NCBI GenBank assembly: GCA_016935935.1 | Contig: JAFGPZ010000169.1 | Coordinates: forward strand, 1-8,083 | Direction of reading: 5' to 3' | DNA from: Deltaproteobacteria bacterium | Lineage (GTDB): Bacteria; Desulfobacterota; Syntrophia; Syntrophales; UBA2210 | Length of the DNA: 8,083 nt | Part shown: piece by piece, positions 5,226 through 8,083 of the stretch | Layout: the number at the start of each line of letters is the position of its first letter | Position numbering within the stretch: the first letter of the stretch is position 1 | Program-made: the position numbers and the translations under genes | Notes under the pieces: generated by a model | The model's input: only the letters and a program-made list of their open reading frames with translations | Told to the model about the DNA's origin: nothing | Databases searched by the model: none

Positions 5226-6797
5226 GTGAATTTAAAACACAGCCATATCATGTCTCGGGCGGTGAGAGATGAATATAAAATTGTAGATGACGAAGAGATG
5301 ATGGAACCTATGGTTCTTTCAGATGATAATGGGACTCCGATAGGGAGAATAAAGGATGGAGATTCCGTTATATTTTATAATATCAGGGGTGAAAGGGAGA
5401 TAGAATTAACGGAGAGTTTGACTGAAGGAGCATTCGACAGGTTTCCTGTGAAGAAGATGAATTTAAATTTTGCCACAATGATAGAATACAGAAAAGGACT
5501 GAACGTCCGAGTGGCTTTCCCGCCAGAAGACAGAATCGTGGACACCCTGAGTGAGACTATCTCAAAGGCAGGAAGGAAACAGGTAAAAATAACGGAACTT
5601 GAAAAAGCTGTTCATCTGGGGTTTTTCTTGAATGGGAAGAATGGAGATCCCTTTTCAGGAGAGGAAAGGGTAGTTGTTCCTACAAGGCAGGATGTAGTCC
5701 TCTTTGATGAAGCTCCGGACATGTCAATTGACAGAATAACCGAAGCCGTCATTGAAAAAATACATGACGAAACATATGACTTTGTCGTAACTAATTTACC
5801 CAATGTGGATGTTTTGGGACACATCGAGAATTCTGACGCCATAGTTAAGGCCGTAGAGGTCGTTGACAAAAATGCAGGTCTGATAATTGAAGAGGCGTTG
5901 CAGGAAAATATGACCATTATTGTGACGGCAGACCATGGAACTGTCGAGAAGTGGTATTATCCCGACGGTGTTATCGATACAGGTCATACTGATTCGCCCG
6001 TCCCCTTCATTCTTCTCTGTAAAGACAGAAGATCAGATCTCCGACAGGGTGGAGAATTAACGGATATTGCCCCTACGATTCTTCAACTGATGGGTATAGC
6101 AAAACCCGAAGCAATGACCGGGAAATCGCTTATACAGGACAGATCGTGTATAACAAATCGTCGTCTTCTTATGGTTATTCTTGATGGGTGGGGTTTTAGT
6201 AAAAAAGAAGAGGGGAATCTTATCGCAAAGGCACAGACTCCTGTGATGGACAAATTGATAAGAACATATCCTTTTACGACGCTTAAAGCCTCCGGAGACG
6301 CAGTAGGATTACCACGTCGAACGGTGGGAAATTCTGAGGCGGGCCACCTTCATATCGGCGCCGGAAGGAAGATATATTCTGACAGCGTGAGGATAACCTG
6401 CGCCATAGAAGATGGTTCCTTCTTCAGGAATGAAGCTTTTCTGAATGTAATGAGGAAGGCAAAAGAGAATGCCTCTGCCCTTCACCTCTTAGGCATTGTG
6501 TCATTTTTCAGTTCTCATGGATCGGTGGACAACCTTTTTCGAATAATGGAGCTTGCAAAGAGAGAAGGTCTGGAGGAAGTTTTCATACATTCAATGCTGG
6601 GCAGGAGGGGCGAAAAACCGGAGAGTGGCGCGCTTTACATAGAAAAGATAGAAGAGAAATGTGAGGAGTTGCAAACGGGGCAGGTTGTATCAGTAATCGG
6701 AAGATACTGGTCCATGGACCGTGAGGAAAACTGGGACAGGATAGAGAAGACATATAGAATGCTGGTTTGTGGTGAGGGCAGGCATATCTGTAGTTAG
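5226..6797 (+). CDS. gpmI: Circularly permuted 2,3-bisphosphoglycerate-independent phosphoglycerate mutase
   Basis: The protein interconverts 3- and 2-phosphoglycerate in glycolysis and gluconeogenesis if active; the family uses two Mn2+ and a phosphoserine. Residues below are counted from the in-frame GTG 5148; the preferred start, GTG 5226, is residue 27 and gives 523 residues. The halves are swapped. Residues 33-329 match the usual second half: NIRGER (78-83, substrate arginines), AFPPE, LEKAVHLGFFLNG (151-163), D221/H225, TADHG (260-264), H280 and the normal terminus MTGKSLI (323-329). After about eight residues the usual first half follows: LMVILDGWG (341-349), GNSEAGH (394-400, nucleophile S396), H457, GRYWSMDR (518-525), ending at GEGRHICS. 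The frame is intact. One substrate residue of the DGRD motif differs (LGRRG, 484-488). It faces away from pcm, and no partner gene in the window explains it. Identity as an iPGM-family protein is very likely; mutase activity is inferred. Confidence 0.88.
   Translation: MNLKHSHIMSRAVRDEYKIVDDEEMMEPMVLSDDNGTPIGRIKDGDSVIFYNIRGEREIELTESLTEGAFDRFPVKKMNLNFATMIEYRKGLNVRVAFPPEDRIVDTLSETISKAGRKQVKITELEKAVHLGFFLNGKNGDPFSGEERVVVPTRQDVVLFDEAPDMSIDRITEAVIEKIHDETYDFVVTNLPNVDVLGHIENSDAIVKAVEVVDKNAGLIIEEALQENMTIIVTADHGTVEKWYYPDGVIDTGHTDSPVPFILLCKDRRSDLRQGGELTDIAPTILQLMGIAKPEAMTGKSLIQDRSCITNRRLLMVILDGWGFSKKEEGNLIAKAQTPVMDKLIRTYPFTTLKASGDAVGLPRRTVGNSEAGHLHIGAGRKIYSDSVRITCAIEDGSFFRNEAFLNVMRKAKENASALHLLGIVSFFSSHGSVDNLFRIMELAKREGLEEVFIHSMLGRRGEKPESGALYIEKIEEKCEELQTGQVVSVIGRYWSMDREENWDRIEKTYRMLVCGEGRHICS
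6779..6788 (+). repeat. Short repeat shared by the two new ends of the permuted gene
   Basis: CAGGCATATC here matches CAGCCATATC at 5240-5249 in nine of ten bases. Both encode His-Ile in the same frame, followed two codons on by Ser (HICS at the C-terminus, HIMS near the N-terminus). In an unpermuted enzyme this segment would occur once, just after the GEG motif. It may be leftover overlap from a tandem duplication; chance is possible at this length. Confidence 0.35.
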
Positions 6798-6809
6798 TTC
6801 ATTACAACT

Positions 6810-6837
6810 TTGACTTCCTTTATTTACAATGGATAAA
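6810..6837 (+). promoter_or_regulatory. Weak candidate promoter for the transporter gene
   Basis: TTGACT (6810-6815) with a 16-base spacer to GATAAA (6832-6837) lies in the 102-base gap between the mutase stop and the transporter. The -35 box is good and the -10 box is mediocre, lacking both the first and last consensus T. I found no terminator hairpin in the gap, so read-through from the mutase gene is equally possible. Confidence 0.25.
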
Positions 6838-6886
6838 AAATCTGGTTTACTTCTGCTGATTTTTACCGGTAGTTGAAACTGTCGTC

Positions 6887-6892
6887 GAGGAG
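6887..6892 (+). promoter_or_regulatory. Strong ribosome binding site supporting a TTG start
   Basis: GAGGAG is followed after seven bases by TTG 6900, the first codon of the transporter frame with a proper site. The frame is closed upstream by TAG at 6870, and the first in-frame ATG codons (7041, 7071) would remove the first membrane segment. Confidence 0.7.
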
Positions 6893-6899
6893 CGCCATT

Positions 6900-8083
6900 T
6901 TGTTAAAAAAAATAACGTCCCACGAGGAACCTGAGAGAGGATTAAAAAACAGCCTTTCCTACCGCGCCTATCTTCTTCCCGTACTATGCCTGACGGCAAT
7001 ATTCTGTCTGAATTTTGTTTCCCGTATAATTCTTTCACCAATGATAACCGCTGTCGAAAGTGATCTCGACATGAGTCACGGGAAGGCAGGTTCCCTTTTT
7101 TTTCTTGTCACGATGGGCTATTTTATTTCACTGATTGGATCGGGGTATGTTAATTCAAAAGTGACTCACAGGGTCACCGTTATATTCTCATCTGTCTTTG
7201 TTGGACTGGTAATGATAGGAATTTCATTTACCAGAACCTCCTTTGGGCTCAGTGCAGGGATGTTCCTTGTAGGGATTGGTGCAGGTGCCTACCTGCCATC
7301 GGGAATAGCCAGCATTACTCATATCGTTGACAGTCGCCAATGGGGTAAGGCCCTGGCCATTCATGAGATGGCGCCCAACCTTGCCTTTCTCTCGGTTCCA
7401 TTTATGGTAGAAGTGCTTTTCCTCTGGTTTTCATGGCGAGAGGTGGAAGCAATAATTGGGATAATGGCAATTGCCGTCGGCGTTCTCTACGCCATATTGG
7501 GGCGTGGAGGAGAGTTTTCCGGTGAGGTCCCGAATTATAGCTCGGTTACAATCCTCTTCAGGAATCCTTCTTTCGTGATTATGATTTTTCTGCTATCTCT
7601 GGGCATTGCCAGTTCCATAGGATTGTTTACCATGTTGCCTCTTTATCTGGTCGACCAGTGCGGGTTAACAAGGACTCATGCCAATACAGTTGTGGGACTA
7701 TCGAGGATCACTCCCCTTGCCCTTGTTTTTATTGGGGGGTGGACTACTGATCGTTTTGGAGCAGCTCGAACGATAAAATGGGTCTTTTTGATTACAGGTA
7801 CGATCACAATTTTCCTTGGTATTGTTCCATCCAATATGATCAGTGTGATAGTATTCCTTCAACCTGTAGTGGCCATCTGGTTTTTCCCGGCTTTCTTTGC
7901 TCTTCTGTCATCTATTGTTCCTTCGCAGAGCAGGAGTCTTGCCGTTTCCTTCTCGACACCAATCGCCTTCCTCGCCGGTGGAGGTATTGTTCCAATGGCA
8001 ATTGGTACAATGGCCGATATGAATCTCTTCCCTCTTGCCATGTCACTCGTGGGAGTATTTGTAGTTTCAGGAGGACTTATTCT
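6900..8083 (+). CDS. Major facilitator superfamily transporter (3' end beyond window)
   Basis: An open frame of 394 codons runs off the window end. After a hydrophilic N-terminus (1-20) the protein shows the hydrophobic segments of a 12-helix MFS permease: about 23-47, 63-86, 93-110, 115-140, 156-178, 183-200, then a cytoplasmic loop and 222-250, 262-281, 292-310, 313-340, 346-370 and 377-394. The cytoplasmic loop between helices 8 and 9 carries a clear MFS motif A copy, GGWTTDRFGAART (279-291); the copy in the N-half (GSGYVNSKVTHR, 80-91) is degenerate. MGYFISLIGSG and LVGIGAGAYLPSGIASI (123-139) also fit the family. By length little beyond the last helix is missing. The substrate cannot be assigned. 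TTG is chosen as start because of the GAGGAG site and because the first helix would otherwise be lost. It follows the mutase by 102 bases; any functional link is unknown. Confidence 0.85.
   Translation, partial: MLKKITSHEEPERGLKNSLSYRAYLLPVLCLTAIFCLNFVSRIILSPMITAVESDLDMSHGKAGSLFFLVTMGYFISLIGSGYVNSKVTHRVTVIFSSVFVGLVMIGISFTRTSFGLSAGMFLVGIGAGAYLPSGIASITHIVDSRQWGKALAIHEMAPNLAFLSVPFMVEVLFLWFSWREVEAIIGIMAIAVGVLYAILGRGGEFSGEVPNYSSVTILFRNPSFVIMIFLLSLGIASSIGLFTMLPLYLVDQCGLTRTHANTVVGLSRITPLALVFIGGWTTDRFGAARTIKWVFLITGTITIFLGIVPSNMISVIVFLQPVVAIWFFPAFFALLSSIVPSQSRSLAVSFSTPIAFLAGGGIVPMAIGTMADMNLFPLAMSLVGVFVVSGGLI

Noticed and set aside
5148..6797. Two separate partial gpmI genes or a pseudogene instead of one permuted gene
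   Set aside because: One uninterrupted frame covers both halves, the join is only about eight residues long, there is no internal stop, and the catalytic residues are kept.
6847..7041. Minus-strand 64-codon frame at the start of the transporter
   Set aside because: It is antisense to the transporter frame, which has a strong ribosome binding site and clear membrane segments.

Overview
The window looks like chromosomal DNA of an anaerobic Gram-negative bacterium. The most likely group is Desulfobacterota (former Deltaproteobacteria). This rests on the phenylacetate-CoA ligase tail followed by a double-ACT protein, the pcm / YqaA-type DedA / NlpD-like cluster, an outer-membrane-type lipoprotein, and moderate base composition with GTG and TTG starts. 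The assignment is inferred from gene content only; there is no rRNA or other marker.

Left block, + strand, 1-2238: the last 44 codons of a PaaK-type phenylacetate-CoA ligase, a stand-alone tandem ACT protein, and a small unrecognised protein made of two cysteine-bearing helix-turn-helix-like repeats form a tight operon with strong ribosome binding sites. After a 129-base gap comes an FMN-dependent nitronate monooxygenase/FabK-like enzyme. Middle block, - strand, 4986 down to 2235: pcm (protein L-isoaspartyl methyltransferase), a YqaA/DedA membrane protein, an NlpD-like LysM lipoprotein with a degenerate LytM domain, and a glyoxalase-II-like metallo-beta-lactamase protein, all closely spaced. 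The last of these runs tail to tail into the monooxygenase with a 4-base overlap. The order recalls the surE-pcm-nlpD-rpoS neighbourhood of other proteobacteria, but surE and rpoS are not in the window. Right block, + strand: a phosphoglycerate mutase gene reads away from pcm, followed by a major facilitator transporter cut by the window end.

The outstanding item is the phosphoglycerate mutase at 5226-6797. Its sequence is that of the cofactor-independent enzyme (GpmI/iPGM), but the two halves are in the wrong order. The protein starts inside the transferase domain, runs to the normal C-terminus, and continues after a short linker into the normal N-terminus (the DGWG and GNSEAGH motifs). It ends just where the protein began. 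This is a circular permutation in one intact frame with nearly all catalytic and metal-binding residues kept. A short repeated HIxS/CATATC segment at the two new ends may be the scar of the tandem duplication that would have produced it. A second notable item is the NlpD-like protein, which has lost most LytM zinc-site and catalytic residues and is therefore probably an amidase activator rather than an enzyme.

No stretch over 300 bases lacks a gene. The largest gap, 4987-5225, holds the divergent promoter region of pcm and the mutase. I saw no tRNA, rRNA, CRISPR array, insertion sequence or convincing terminator.
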